From NCBI RefSeq assembly GCF_910596095.1, contig NC_056550.1, positions 16,958,501 to 17,022,500 of the forward strand: a stretch of 64,000 bases of DNA, read 5' to 3'. Under the pieces are notes generated by a model. That model did no database searches. It was not told where the DNA came from and saw only the letters and a list, made by a program, of their open reading frames with translations. A program made the position numbers and the translations under genes. The DNA comes from Thunnus maccoyii. Lineage: Eukaryota > Chordata > Actinopteri > Scombriformes > Scombridae. Of this stretch, positions 11,320 to 23,352 are shown in pieces; the stretch's first letter is position 1, and each line of letters begins with the position of its first letter.

Positions 11320-12317
11320 TAGAGGACCAGAATGAGCATTTAAAATCTGTTTCTTTACTGTTTGTGCTGTTTGCTCATAACAAGGTTTAGATGATAGAAA
11401 AGATGTGTCTGCATGCTTGTAATAAATGTTGTGACAGTTAGGTGGAGGTGTTGTATCGGCTTTGCAATTGGTACATTTTCCAAGACTTGTTTAATTAAAT
11501 AAAAGCATTGTGATATAAAAAATGGTTTGTATTTATTTGTTCTCATGAAAAACTTAAAAACAATTTTAATTGAACTGCAATAACTGTAACCTTCACTAGA
11601 TTTTATTTTTCTTCTGATGTTCATCTCACTGATATTTACAGTTAATCCAGAACACACAGATGACATTTAAGAATTTTATATTGATATCGGGTTGAAATGT
11701 GCAATAAATGCATAATAAGGAACAAACTTGATTAATATTTCTTTATTTTGTTTTAGTAATTTGCAACAATTGAGATGTTAGAAAACTCTGATAAACTATG
11801 TAGAAACTGAAACTGAGTTTTCATCCTTCGTCAGTGAAGCGTCACTTCTCTCCTCCTTCTCTTCTCAACCAGGATGCACCTGCAGGCCTCCTCTACTTAT
11901 TTCAGAGGGAACTGTCTCTGACTGAAAACACACTTATGTTTTATTTATTGTCATTCAGTCAATCAAAGACAGTCAACCTCTAATCTGTTCATATACGCAT
12001 GTGTGCAGTTTCAGAGCTTATATCCTGCAACAAATGTCTCTTTTTTACTTCTGAAAAACTTGTAAATTAGAGGATGATTTTTCATAAAAGTCTAACTAGA
12101 AAAATGTTTTAAAAATTTCCAAAACTTTCATGCGTGAATCTCATCATTTATGTAAAGATCAAACCAAAGCTCCTCCTCCTGTCAGTCACTCTCAGTTTCA
12201 GTGTTGTATTAAATTGCTCCTCCAGCACCTCCTCTCCTCATCCTCCAAACCCTCTCATCTGTCAGCAGTAAGCTCACTTTCCAAGTTACAAGGCCATTCT
12301 CAGCACACACTGACAAC
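11320..12317 (+). promoter_or_regulatory. C2 3'UTR and V6 upstream region
   Basis: Holds the C2 polyadenylation signals and a family A upstream block near 11800-11900 in which the ATGTAAAT octamer-like element is absent (CTTATTTCAGAGG follows directly). The same change is seen before V14. Confidence 0.5.
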
Positions 12318-12779
12318 ATGCTGGGGACCCTCTGCACTCTCATCACTGCTCTAACATGTAAGGAGGCTGACTTACTGCAGCTTTGACCTCATGTTGGATT
12401 CATCAGTCTGTGTGTTTCTCTTGACTCCATGTCATCTTGTTGTTTCCACGTGTGAGTGGTGTGACGGTGGTGACACAGAAGCCTCCTGTTGTGACAGTGA
12501 GGAAAGGAGAGACAGTCACCATGGACTGTAACCTGGGAACTGTTACTAATCAACCAGCTTACTGGTATAAACAGAGTCCAGGAGGAGTTCCTCAGTATGT
12601 TCTGAGATTTTATCATGGCTGGAGCTCTGTATATTATGGTTCTGGTTTCTCTTCTCCCAAATTCACATCTAATCATCAGTCAAAATCAGATTATCGACTG
12701 ATCATCAACAATGTGGAGGAGGGAGACTCAGCAGTCTATTACTGTAAAACATGGGACACCTCTGTGAGTGAGTACGCAT
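12318..12779 (+). pseudogene. V6, family A V segment with a mutated splice acceptor
   Basis: Leader 12318-12357 and the V reading frame (TNQPAYWYKQSPGG, CKTWDTSVSEY) are intact, and the RSS is canonical (CACAGTG 12780-12786, 12-bp spacer, ACAAAAACC 12799-12807). However, the acceptor reads TTTCCAC|G instead of TTTCCAG|G: position 12449 is C where all other family A copies have G. The nearest downstream AG (in GTGTGAG) would put a TGA in frame within three codons. It should rearrange but give little or no protein. A sequencing error at one base would make it functional. Confidence 0.7.
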
Positions 12780-12807
12780 CACAGTGATTTACACCGTGAC
12801 AAAAACC

Positions 12808-13850
12808 TCCTCACTGAATACACTCACTTCTGCTTTTGATGCTGTAAGAACGTTCACTAAATGTGAAACCATCTATTAACCAAAGCCGTATCCAATTGAC
12901 CCATGTTACATGAGAAAATATTTCTAAAGTATGTCTCTACTTTATTCTACACAACAACAGTAAAAGTAATAGTTTACATGAATCCATCTTTTCACTACTA
13001 CAAACATTCACCCCTGCAGTGTTGAAAGGAAGCTGTTACAATAACAGATTGTGGTTTAATCTTCACAAATAAAAGCAGCTTTAGACTGAAACCATGTTTG
13101 TGATCACACAATAAAAAAATGCCCAAATATCTGTATTGAAGAAAATGATCCAACTACGCCTTCAGTATAATGTGTTTGTTCATCTAGCGGAGCTTTAATG
13201 CACATAACTTAACAACCATCTTAGATTTTTATGCTTTCGGTTTTAAACCATTAGATTTATGATTTTCTTTGTTTTCAGGCTTAAGTTTGAAACAACTGAA
13301 CTCAATCAAAAAGGTCATTTTTTTCTCAGACTAAACAAAATGGAGATATTATTATAAAAATGTATAGATCCACTTTTTTATCTGCAACACTTTCTGTGAC
13401 TTACCAATGATGAGTGACTGCGTCAATTCAAATATTTCTGTTTTGTCTAACATGTGAGATGTTTTATAGCAGTGGTTGATGATAGAGTGATCATCTCGTC
13501 TGCTTCTCTTGATGACAAATGACCATGTTGGCTTTTATTGTTATGAATAAGTGATGTGAGTATGGAGACACATGTCATCAAAACACCTTTATAATGAAAA
13601 ATAGATATATGATCAACAACAACAGCAGTGACGCTCTTTGCCTTGAAATAATTTGTCAATGTAATATGAAACCACATATATGATGTAGGAGATTCATAAA
13701 TGAAAACAGTGTTGAGTGTTGAAACTCCTCCTCCTCCACTTCTCCTCTCCTCAGTGTCTTTATAAGCTTCAGTCTCTCTTCTCCTCACACTCCAACCCTG
13801 CTCACCTCTCAGCTGGACAGTAAGGGACGTTTACACCACACACTGACAAC
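12808..13850 (+). other. V6-V7 (A to B) spacer
   Basis: Near-identical copy of the V4-V5 spacer. TATAAG at 13761-13766, 90 bp before the V7 ATG. Confidence 0.6.
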
Positions 13851-14305
13851 ATGCTGGGGACCCTCTGCACTCTCATCACTGCTCTAACATGTAAGATATT
13901 CTTCTGATTCTTTTTATATTCATATTTTCAGGCTGAAACCTTTTAACTCATGTATTTTTCTGTGTTTGTTGACAGATGTTGATGCAGCGAAAGTTGTGAC
14001 CCAGACGCCTGCTGTCCACACAGTTTCTACAGGACAAGAAGTTGTTCTCAACTGCAACATTCAGAGAGATGATGTAAATTCTGTCTACTGGTATAAACAG
14101 GTTCCTGGTAAAGCTCCTCAGTATGTTCTGAGATTTTACCATTCTGGCAGTTCACCCAGCTTTGGAACAGGATTCTCCTCAGACAGATTCAACTCTAGAT
14201 CTTCATCAAACATAGATTATCAGTTCATCATTAAGCGGGCAGAGGCAGGAGACTCTGCAGTCTATTACTGTCAAACACGGGACAGCTCTGCTAATGAGGG
14301 AGTAT
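13851..14305 (+). CDS. V7, family B light-chain V segment
   Basis: Leader 13851-13890 and V exon 13976-14305 are intact, with DDVNSVYWYKQVPGK and germline CDR3 CQTRDSSANEG. The CDR3 has Arg where nearly all copies have the TWD Trp. RSS: CACAGTG 14306-14312, spacer of 12 with ATTC for ATTT, ACAAAAACC 14325-14333. It has lost its own downstream J and C (see V8) but can still join J3 or later segments by deletion. Confidence 0.88.
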
Positions 14306-14863
14306 CACAGTGATTCACTCTGTGACAAAAACCTCTTCACAAAGTACTTCTGCTTTTTGAGTCTCTCACACATCAAGTAATGTTCTCTGTAGCTACATGA
14401 GACTTTAAAGATCAATACAAACCAGTTTCATCAATCTGTTCTTAAAAAAACACTCATTTCATGTAAAAGTTTAGTGGCTGATCTCATGAAGAGATAATTA
14501 AACTCAGTGTTTGTTGTTTTTTCCTTTTCATTTGCACTGGACAATGCAATGCAAAGACATTGATTAGTGATGAACAAATGTAAGCATAGAGATTTATTCT
14601 TGACTTTGGGGACACATGTATGTGAGATATATCTTAAACACTCGGGGAACAGCTCAGTAAGTGGACCTTGCTTTTACATCATTTAACAGAAGAAACAATG
14701 ATTTCTCTAAAAACACTTCATTTAACACAGGACATAATAAACAGCCTGATGAGTCCTCTGTTGCACGAGCAATTTTCTGTGTAATTACTTCTTTTTGATT
14801 ATTTTGATTGGTTTGAATAAAATTTGATGTTTGAAGATGACTTTTGGAGGAAGCAAGTTAAAC

Positions 14864-15055
14864 ACTGTTACTGAGTTTTTATCACAGCTGGAGCTCTCCA
14901 GGCTATGGTTCTGGTTTCTCTTCTCCCAAATTGACATCTACTTATCAATCAAAATCAGATTATCGTTTCATCATCAACAATGTGGAAGAGGGAGATTCTG
15001 TAGTCTACTATTGTAACACATAGGATGGCTCTGTTAACGAGTAGTGACAAAAACC
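14864..15055 (+). pseudogene. V8, 3' half of a family A V fused to a J-upstream flank
   Basis: Sequence that normally precedes a J (GGAAGCAAGTTAAACAC) runs directly into the middle of a family A V at about 14864. The remnant reads HSWSSPGYGSGFSSPKL, QSKSDYRFIINNVEEGD, VVYYCNT, then an in-frame TAG and a second stop. The heptamer and spacer are gone; only the nonamer ACAAAAACC (15047-15055) remains. It marks a deletion that removed one J, one C and the 5' half of this V. Non-functional. Confidence 0.85.
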
Positions 15056-16048
15056 TCCTCACTAAACACTTCTGCTTTTTGACTTACCTACACATGACTG
15101 AGAGTGAAGCCATTAGCTAATGCTCTCACCTTCCCAACATAATGAAACATATGTTTTCAGAACAGTTTTTATTGGATTCTCACATTCTGCTTTCTGAGTC
15201 ACTGACACATCCGCACTGAGTGTGAAGCAATGAACCAAAACTCTCTGTAACTTCCTATATACACAATATATTTTTTTTACAAACTCCCAAATCTTCTTCA
15301 TGCATTCTGACGATTTCTTACAATAAGGTAACAGTAATCTAATTACATGCATCCTGCATTCATGGGACAGACCCTTACTGACACACAGCTGTTGCAGAAT
15401 TAAACAGTTCATTCAAATGCAGCTAAAACATGAGCAGATCATTGCTATATTAATGTAACAACAGATACTCTAAAGTAGATACAGAGATTCTTGATTTGAT
15501 TTATGATCATTTTGGATTATTAGCAAACATGTTTGCTTGGTGAGAGAAATATTTAGAAGAATAAAAATACTGAGATGAGAGTTTACTCAATACCCTGCTT
15601 ATTATAGAACAGAGTTTGCTGCATATAAAATACAACTTTGGGAGAACATGAAAAAATAAACTGATAAAAAAAACCAAACAATTATGATATATTTATCATG
15701 TGGTCAATGTAATCTAATGAATCTAAATATATCTAATGATTAACACAGGAAGTTAAATAGAATTAATCTGATATCACCCTTAGAGTAGATAATACTCACA
15801 CAACAACAGGTTTTCATGAACAACAGTAGTTATACAATATTGTTTGATGAGAAATTATTTAATGTGACACTGCAAACATGATGTAGGTGATTTTTCAACG
15901 AAAACCGTGTTGAGTGTTGAAACTCCTCCTCCTCCACTTCTCCTCTCCTCAGTGTCTTTATAAGCTTCAATCTCTCTTCTCCTCACACTCCAACCCTGCT
16001 CACCTCTCAGCTGGACAGTAAGGGACGTTTACACCACACACTGACAAC
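15056..16048 (+). promoter_or_regulatory. V8-V9 spacer with V-B promoter
   Basis: AT-rich, non-coding, unlike the conserved A-B spacers elsewhere. Near 15060-15250 two imperfect copies of a V 3' flank (CTTCTGCTTTTTGA... and TTCTGCTTTCTGAGTC...) follow each other. TATAAG at 15959-15964 is 90 bp before the V9 ATG. Confidence 0.5.
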
Positions 16049-16504
16049 ATGCTGGGGACCCTCTGCACTCTCATCACTGCTCTAACTTGTAAGATATTCT
16101 TCTGATTCCTCTTATATTTCATATTTTCAGCCATAAACCTTTTAACTCATGTATTTTTCTGTGTTTGTTGACAGATGTTGATGCAGCGATAGTTGTGACC
16201 CAGACGCCCGCTGTCCACACAGTTTCTACAGGACAAGAAGTTGTTCTCAACTGCAACATTCAGAGATATGATAGTGCATCTGTCAAATGGTATAAACAGG
16301 TTCCTGGTAAAGCTCCTCAGTATGTTCTTAAGTTTTACTATGGGGACAGTTCACTCAGCTTTGGAACAGGATTCTCCTCAGACCGATTCAACTCTAGATC
16401 TTCATCAAACATAGATTATCAGTTCATCATTAAGCAGGCAGAGGCAGGAGACTCTGCAGTCTATTACTGTCAAACATGGGACAACTCTGCTAAGGAGCAC
16501 GTAT
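16049..16504 (+). CDS. V9, family B light-chain V segment
   Basis: Leader 16049-16088, V exon 16175-16504, both splice sites intact. FR1 starts DAAIVVTQTP; CDR1 contains QRYDSASVK; CDR2 region is KFYYGDSSLS; FR3 has KQAEAGD for the usual KRAEAGD; germline CDR3 is CQTWDNSAKEH. RSS: CACAGTG 16505-16511, 12-bp spacer, ACAAAAACC 16524-16532. Followed by the long V-J spacer class and J3 1.5 kb away. Confidence 0.9.
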
Positions 16505-16532
16505 CACAGTGATTTACTCTGTGACAAAAACC

Positions 16533-18049
16533 TCTTCACAAAGTACTTCTGCTTTTTGAGTCTCTCACATCAATTAATGTTCTCTGTAGCTACATGAGAC
16601 TTTAAAGATCAATACAAACCAGTTTCATCAATCTGTTCTTAAAAAAACACTCATTTCATATAAAAGTTCAGTTGAAGATTTATTGAAGAGATAATTAAGT
16701 TCAATGTTTGTTGTTTTTTCCTTTTCATTTGCAAGACAATGCAAAGACACTAATGAGTGGTGAAGAAATGTAAGAATGGAGATTTATTGTTAACTTTGGG
16801 GACACGTGATAAATATTCTAAATGGGAATAGCTTGCTAAGTGGACCTTTCGATTAGATCATTTGACACATACTTAAAAATCATCAACAAGTACAAACATT
16901 ACAAAATCAAAGTTAATGTGGATTAAGATTCACTATGCAATTTTGTGAGTAGATGACTTAGAGAACTGTGATAAAATGCAACAAGAGATAAATAGTTCTG
17001 TTCACACTATGCTTTGCTTATAATTGAACTCTAATTTTGTGTTTGGAGTCCTGAGACCCCCAAAATATACTTAACATTGTTTTATCAGCTTAATACTTCA
17101 TGGCTTTTATGAAAATTGCTGATATGATTTTGCACAGATGACATGTTTCAGGAGACAGCTACAGAAAATGATACATTTCTTCTGTTTGTGGTCTTTGAGA
17201 ACCCAGCTGTAAAACATGTTTAAATACAATGAATTTTCATCAGCTCTATCTGTGATTGATGTTGTCAGCACTTTTTCACAGCACTACTCCTCCCAAATCC
17301 AAAATAAGTCTTTATAGTCTGTTCATAAGAGGTCTAACAGGGAGTTCAACCTCTCTGTGGTCTAACTGGCCCCAAACAGAAGTGACATCACTATGTGGGA
17401 TGATATACAGCACATGTCTTTGTATGTGAATTACTTTTTGGAGAACAAAACATACTTTTCTACATGTTGGGTTTCAATGTGGTCATAAGAGAGAAAAATA
17501 TTCATAGAACAAAAATGGTTGATTTAGCAGATAATATGAATATTGTTTACAAATACAGAACTGTGGGACCCCAAACAATGTCAACAATATACAAGAGTTA
17601 ACACGGGACATAATAAATAGCCGAATGAGTCCAGATTGCATGAGCCATTTTTATTTTCTATATAATCATTTCTTTTTGATTATTTTAATTGCTTTGATTA
17701 AAATATGATTTTTGAAGATGACCTTTGGAGGAAGCAAGTTAAACACAGAATGAATTTTATATCACCCTGCACTCAATAATACCCATGTAAACTTTGCTGA
17801 ATTGTGTGAGTGATGCCTTTATGAAAGAAAACATTTCCACCATCATCTCTCTTTATTCAATGATGATATTTGGACTTTTACTTTTCAACATGAAAACAAA
17901 ATGATGCAACAGAAGATTCAGAATCAATCCTCAAGTCCAGCAGTGTTTTGGAATATAAACAGAGTGATGAAGAGAATAAGACGTTGACAGTGAAAGTTGG
18001 TCTCAACAGGATGTTTCAGTTTCACTCCCCTCATTAGTGAGAGTCAGGA
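16533..18049 (+). other. V9-J3 spacer, long class
   Basis: About 1.5 kb without a gene. Almost the same sequence follows V13 (27724-29242) and V15 (33451-34968), including single-base details, indicating recent duplication. Confidence 0.65.
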
Positions 18050-18088
18050 GGTTTTTGTACAGCCATGTGTACAAACTGAATCACTGTG

Positions 18089-18122
18089 GTATTCGGACAA
18101 GGCACCAAGCTGATCGTGACAA
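18089..18122 (+). CDS. J3 light-chain J segment
   Basis: VFGQGTKLIVT with donor GTAAGT. RSS: GGTTTTTGT 18050-18058, 23-bp spacer, CACTGTG 18082-18088. Intron to C3 is 805 bp, as at J5. Confidence 0.93.
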
Positions 18123-18927
18123 GTAAGTACTTTTAAATTGATCATAAAACAAGATAGATTTATTGTTTCTGTTGCATATTAAGAGAAAATAATCAATTTA
18201 TGTGTGACTTGTTGTTGTACTTCTTTCAGTGAATAATAGATTCATCTTGTACTTTAGTTATTTAGATACTAAACTATGTGTTTGAAGGCAAATGAAATAT
18301 CTGTAAACAATCACAATGTTTAAAATGTTTTCCACAAATACTTTTAAATTATTTTATGTTTGAGGCATTTTAAAGAGTTTTTTCTTTTTTTTAATTTAAA
18401 TATTCTGACGAGATTTAACCTTGTAAAGGCATTCTAGCTACAGGTTTGTAAGGTTATCTGTCAAAATTAGTTTACATCATGATACTGATAGTAAATTACT
18501 GTGCTTGTGTTATTTAATTACTTATCTTCTAAAGTTTGATGGTGATTTTGAATTTATCTGAACTTTATATTGGCTGTTTAAAAATAAATATGTATTTTTC
18601 TTAGATGCTTAGACACCACTAAAGCAAAGTGACCACTGATATATTAGAACTTAATTTTTTGGCTGAAATGATTTCATTAGAATTCAAATACCATTTTGTG
18701 CTTGTGGATGTGTTTCCAATATGAAAAATTATACAGAGATAATGATTGAATTTCTGAGTTTGTGATTGATAAATGTTTTTACCATTTAAAATGTTTAGTT
18801 TTTTTACTTCATCAGCATGATTGTTATATATTGTCAAAACAATGAATGAATTAATATGTTACAGTACTGTTACTGTCATTATTTGTGTTACTGATTTGAT
18901 GTATAATTGTCCTTCATGTATTTTCAG

Positions 18928-19253
18928 GCTCCAGCCTCTCTCCTCCTGTCCTGACAGTCTTCCCTCCGTCCAGTGCTGAGCTCCAGTCCAACAAAGCCAC
19001 TCTGGTCTGTCTGTCCAGTCAGTCTGTGCCTTTTGCAGATGTGACCTGGTTGTCTGCTGGGAGTCCAGTGAGCAGTAGGATCTCTAGCAGCACCGCTGTT
19101 CAGCAACCAGACCAGGCTTTCCAAATCAGCAGCTATCTGTCCATCCAGATGTCAGACTGGAACATGGACAAGGTTTACACATGTAAAGTGTCTTTGGGCT
19201 CCCAGACTTCAGAGAAGAACATCAACAAGTCAAAGTGTCCCGCTGAAGAATAG
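18928..19253 (+). CDS. C3 light-chain constant domain exon
   Basis: Intact 326-nt exon. It is the most divergent C copy: VSSRISS (Gly to Arg), DQAFQIS (Thr to Ala), SIQMSDW (Thr to Met) and KVSLGSQ (Ala to Leu, shared with C8). The canonical Cys pair, Trp and terminal Cys are kept. It joins an intron of the J2/J5 subtype to a 3'UTR of the C1/C4 subtype, so it looks like a recombinant of the two cluster types. Confidence 0.92.
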
Positions 19254-20422
19254 TAGAGGACCAGAATGAGCATTTAAAATCTGTTTCTTTACTGTTTGTG
19301 CTGTTTGCTCATAACAAGGTTTAGATGTTAGAAAAGATGTGTCTGCATGCTTGTAATAAATGTTGTGACAGTTAGGTGGAGGTGTTGTATCAGCTTTGCA
19401 ATTGTTGCATCTTTGAAGAGATGTTAAATAAAATAAAAGCATTGTGATAAAAAATCATAGTTTGTATTTTTTTAATTCTCATGTAAATATGATTGAAAAC
19501 AGTAATGATTTAACAGCAATAAGTGTAACCTTCACTACATTTTATTTGTCCTGTAATGTTCATCTCACTGATAATTACAGTTAATCCAGAACACACAGAT
19601 GACAGACTTATGTGTAGTTTATTCTTACTGAAATATCTATTATTATATATAAATGAAGAGAGCTACATTGTATTTGAGTTTACATTTGCAATAAAAGCAC
19701 AAGAGAGAACAGAACTACTTCTTCATCTGGTTTTAGATTCCTGTTAACATGTTGAGAAATGCAACTGAAACTGAGTCTTCATCCTTCATCAGTGAAGCGT
19801 CACTTCTCTGCTCCTCCCTCTTTTTCTTCCCAGGATGCACCTGCAGGCCTCCTCTCCTTATTTATAGCTCCATGTAAATGAAGATGTCAAGTGTCAGCTC
19901 TCTTATCATTTAGTTAATCAAAGAGTTTGCCTCTAATCTGTATATAATCTGCATGTGTGCAAAATCAGACCTTATATCCTGCAACAAAAGTCTCTTGTTG
20001 ACTTCTGAAAAAATGTAGATTAGAAGATTTTTTTTTTTATAAATCTCTATGTAGAGTGAGCAAAATGTATCAAAATTTTTGAAACTTTCATCTGTCATTA
20101 TGAAGAAGAAAGAAATTCACACAAACTGAAGGCTCTTTTCACATCATGAATTTATTGTATTTTCAAAATAAAAATGAACAACTACACTGAAAATAGTGAA
20201 TACAGATGAGACATTTCCCTCCTTTAATGATAAGTGACCAACAAAAGTCACAAACCACACAGATCGTACCAAAGCTCCTCCTCCTGTCAGTCACTCTCAG
20301 TTTCAGTGTTGTATTAAATTGCTCCTCCAGCACCTCCTCTCCTCATCCTCCAAACCCTCTCATCTGTCAGCAGTAAGCTCACTTTCCAAGTTACAAGGCC
20401 ATTCTCAGCACACACTGACAAC
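19254..20422 (+). promoter_or_regulatory. C3 3'UTR and V10 upstream region
   Basis: Polyadenylation signals lie within the first 190 bases. Family A upstream block near 19760-19890 has TTATTTATAG and ATGTAAAT at 19872-19879. The part nearer V10 (AAGAAGAAAGAAATTCAC) is shared with V12. Confidence 0.5.
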
Positions 20423-20884
20423 ATGCTGGGGACCCTCTGCACTCTCATCACTGCTCTAACATGTAAGGAGGCTGACTTACTGCAGCTTTGACCTCATGTT
20501 GGATTCATCAGTCTGTGTGTTTCTCTTGACTTCATGTCATCTTGTTGTTTCCAGGTGTGAGTGGTGTGACGGTGGTGACACAGAAGCCTCCTGTTGTGAC
20601 AGTGAGGAAAGGAGAGACAGTCACCATGGACTGTAACCTGGGAACTGTTACTAATGAACGAGCTTGGTGGTATAAACAGAGTCCAGGAGGAGTTCCTCAG
20701 TTTGTGCTGAGGTTCCGTCATGACTGGAGCTCTGTAGTATATGGCTCTGGTTTCTCTTCTCCCAAATTCACATCTAATCATCAATCAAAATCAGATTATC
20801 GACTGATCATCAACAATGTGGAGGAGGGAGACTCAGCAGTCTATTACTGTAAAACATTGGACACCTCTGTGCGTGAGTTCGTAT
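20423..20884 (+). CDS. V10, family A light-chain V segment
   Basis: Leader 20423-20462 and V exon 20555-20884 are intact. CDR1 gives ERAWWYKQ (Trp-Trp), CDR2 region RFRHDWSSVVYG, germline CDR3 CKTLDTSVREF, with Leu instead of the usual Trp after Thr. RSS: CACAGTG 20885-20891, 12-bp spacer, ACAAAAACC 20904-20912. Expected functional. Confidence 0.9.
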
Positions 20885-20912
20885 CACAGTGATTTACACC
20901 GTGACAAAAACC

Positions 20913-21955
20913 TCCTCACTGAATACACTCACTTCTGCTTTTGATGCTGTAAGAACGTTCACTAAATGTGAAACCATCCATTAACCAAAGCCGTATCCAA
21001 TTGACCCATGTTACATGAGAAAATATTTCTAAAGTATGTCTCTACTTTATTCTACACAACAACAGTAAAAGTAATAGTTTACATGAATCCATCTTTTCAC
21101 TACTACAAACATTCACCCCTGCAGTGTTGAAAGGAAGCTGTTACAATAACAGATTGTGGTTTAATCTTCACAAATAAAAGCAGCTTTAGACTGAAACCAT
21201 GTTTGTGATCACACAATAAAAAAATGCCCAAATATCTGTATTGAAGAAAATGATCCAACTACGCCTTCAGTATAATGTGTTTGTTCATCTAGCGGAGCTT
21301 TAATGCACATAACTTGACAACCATCTTAGATTTTTATGGTTTAGGTTTTAAACCATTAGATTTATGATTTTCTTTGTTTTCAGGCTTAAGTTTGAAACAA
21401 CTGAACTCAATCAAAAGGGTCATTTTTTTCTCAGACTTAACAAAATGGAGATATTATTATAAAAATGTATAGAACCACTTTTTTATCTGCAACACTTTCT
21501 GTGACTTACCAATGATGAGTGACTGCGTCAATTCAAATATTTCTGTTTTGTCTAACATGTGAGATGTTTTATAGCAGTGGTTGATGATAGAGTGATCATC
21601 TTGTCTGCTTCTCTTGATGACAAATGACCATGTTGGCTTTTATTGTTATGAATAAGTGATGTGAGTATGGAGACACATGTCAACAAAACACCTTTATAAT
21701 GAACAATAGATATATGATCAACAACAACAGCAGTAACGCTTTTTGCCTTGAAATAATTTGTCAATGTGATATGAAACCACATATGTGATGTAGGAGATTC
21801 ATAAATGAAAACAGTGTTGAGTGTTGAAACTCCTCCTCCTCCACTTCTCCTCTCCTCAGTGTCTTCATAAGCTTCAATCTCTCTTCTCCTCACACTCCAA
21901 CCCTGCTCACCTCTCAGCTGGACAGTAAGGGACGTTTACACCACACACTGACAAC
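20913..21955 (+). other. V10-V11 (A to B) spacer
   Basis: Copy of the conserved A-B spacer, with the V11 promoter at its 3' end. Confidence 0.6.
21866..21871 (+). promoter_or_regulatory. Altered TATA box of V11
   Basis: At the position where all other family B promoters have TATAAG, 90 bp before the ATG, V11 has CATAAG. The first T, usually important for TBP binding, is lost, so transcription of V11 may be weaker. Confidence 0.5.
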
Positions 21956-22411
21956 ATGCTGGGGACCCTCTGCACTCTCATCACTGCTCTAACATGTAAG
22001 ATATTCTTCTGATTCCTCTTATATTTCATATGTTCAGGCTGAAACCTTTTAACTCATGTATTTTTCTGTGTTTGTTGACAGATGTTGATGCAGCGATAGT
22101 TCTGACCCAGACGCCTGCTGTCCACACAGTTTCTACAGGACAAGAAGTTGTTCTCAACTGCAACATTCAGAGAGATGATGGAAATTATGTCCGATGGTAT
22201 AAACATGTTCCTGGTCAAGCTCCTCAGTATGTTTTGAAATTTCACCATTCTCAGAGTTCACCCAGCTTTGGATCAGGATTCTCCTCAGACAGATTCAACT
22301 CTAGATCTTCATCAAAAATAGATTATCAGTTCATCATTAAGCGGGCAGAGGCAGGAGACACTGCAGTCTATTACTGTTACACATGGGATGACTCTGCTAA
22401 TGAGGGAGTAT
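21956..22411 (+). CDS. V11, family B light-chain V segment
   Basis: Leader 21956-21995 and V exon 22082-22411 are intact. FR1 reads DAAIVLTQTP, CDR1 QRDDGNYVR, FR2 WYKHVPGQ, FR3 GSGFSSDRF with SSSKIDYQF, germline CDR3 CYTWDDSANEG. RSS: CACAGTG 22412-22418, 12-bp spacer, ACAAAAACC 22431-22439. J4 lies 0.87 kb downstream (short spacer class). Confidence 0.9.
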
Positions 22412-22439
22412 CACAGTGATTTACTCTGTGACAAAAACC

Positions 22440-23279
22440 TCTTCACAAAGTACTTCTGCTTTTTGAGTCTCTCACACATCAACTAATGTTCTCTGTAGCT
22501 ACATGAGACTTTAAAGATCAATACAAACCAGTTTCATCAATCTGTTCTTAAAAAAACACTCATTTCATGTAAAAGTTTAGTGGCTGATCTCATGAAGAGA
22601 TAATTAAACTCAGTGTTGGTTGTTTTTTCCTTTTCATTTGCACTGGACAATGCGATGCAAAGACATTGATTAGTGATGAACAAATATAAGCATAGAGATT
22701 TATTCTTGACTTTGGGGACACATGTATGTGAGAAATATCTTAAACAGTCGGGGAACAGCTCAGTAAGTGGACCTTGCTTTTAGATCATTTAACAGAAGAA
22801 ACAATGATTTCTCTAAAAACACTTCATTTAACACAGGACATAATAAACAGCCTGATGAGTCCTCTGTTGCATGAGCAATTTTCTGTGTAATTACTTCTTT
22901 TTGATTATTTTGATTGCTTTGAATAAAATTTGATGTTTGAAGATGACTTTTGGAGGAAGCAAGTTAAACATACAATGATGTTTATATCACCCTGCACTCA
23001 ATAATACCCACATAAACTTTGCTGCCTTGTGTGAGTGATGCATTTATGAAGGAAAACATTTCCACCATCATCCCTCTTCATTCAATGATGATATTTAGAC
23101 TTTTAACATCAACATGAAAACAAAATGATGCAACAGAAGATTCAGAATCAATCCTCAAGTCCAGCAGTGTTTTGGAATATAAACAGTGATGAAGTGATGA
23201 AGAGAATGAGATGTTGACAGTGAAAGTTGGTCTCAACAGGATGTTTCAGTTTCACTCCCCTCATTAGTGAGAGTCAGGA
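22440..23279 (+). other. V11-J4 spacer, short class
   Basis: Non-coding copy of the V5-J2 spacer. Confidence 0.6.
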
Positions 23280-23318
23280 GGTTTTTGTACAGCCATGTGT
23301 ACAAACTGAATCACTGTG

Positions 23319-23352
23319 GTATTCGGACAAGGCACCAAGCTGATCGTGACAA
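23319..23352 (+). CDS. J4 light-chain J segment
   Basis: VFGQGTKLIVT, donor GTAAGT. RSS: GGTTTTTGT 23280-23288, 23-bp spacer, CACTGTG 23312-23318. The 860-bp intron is of the J1 subtype. Confidence 0.93.
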
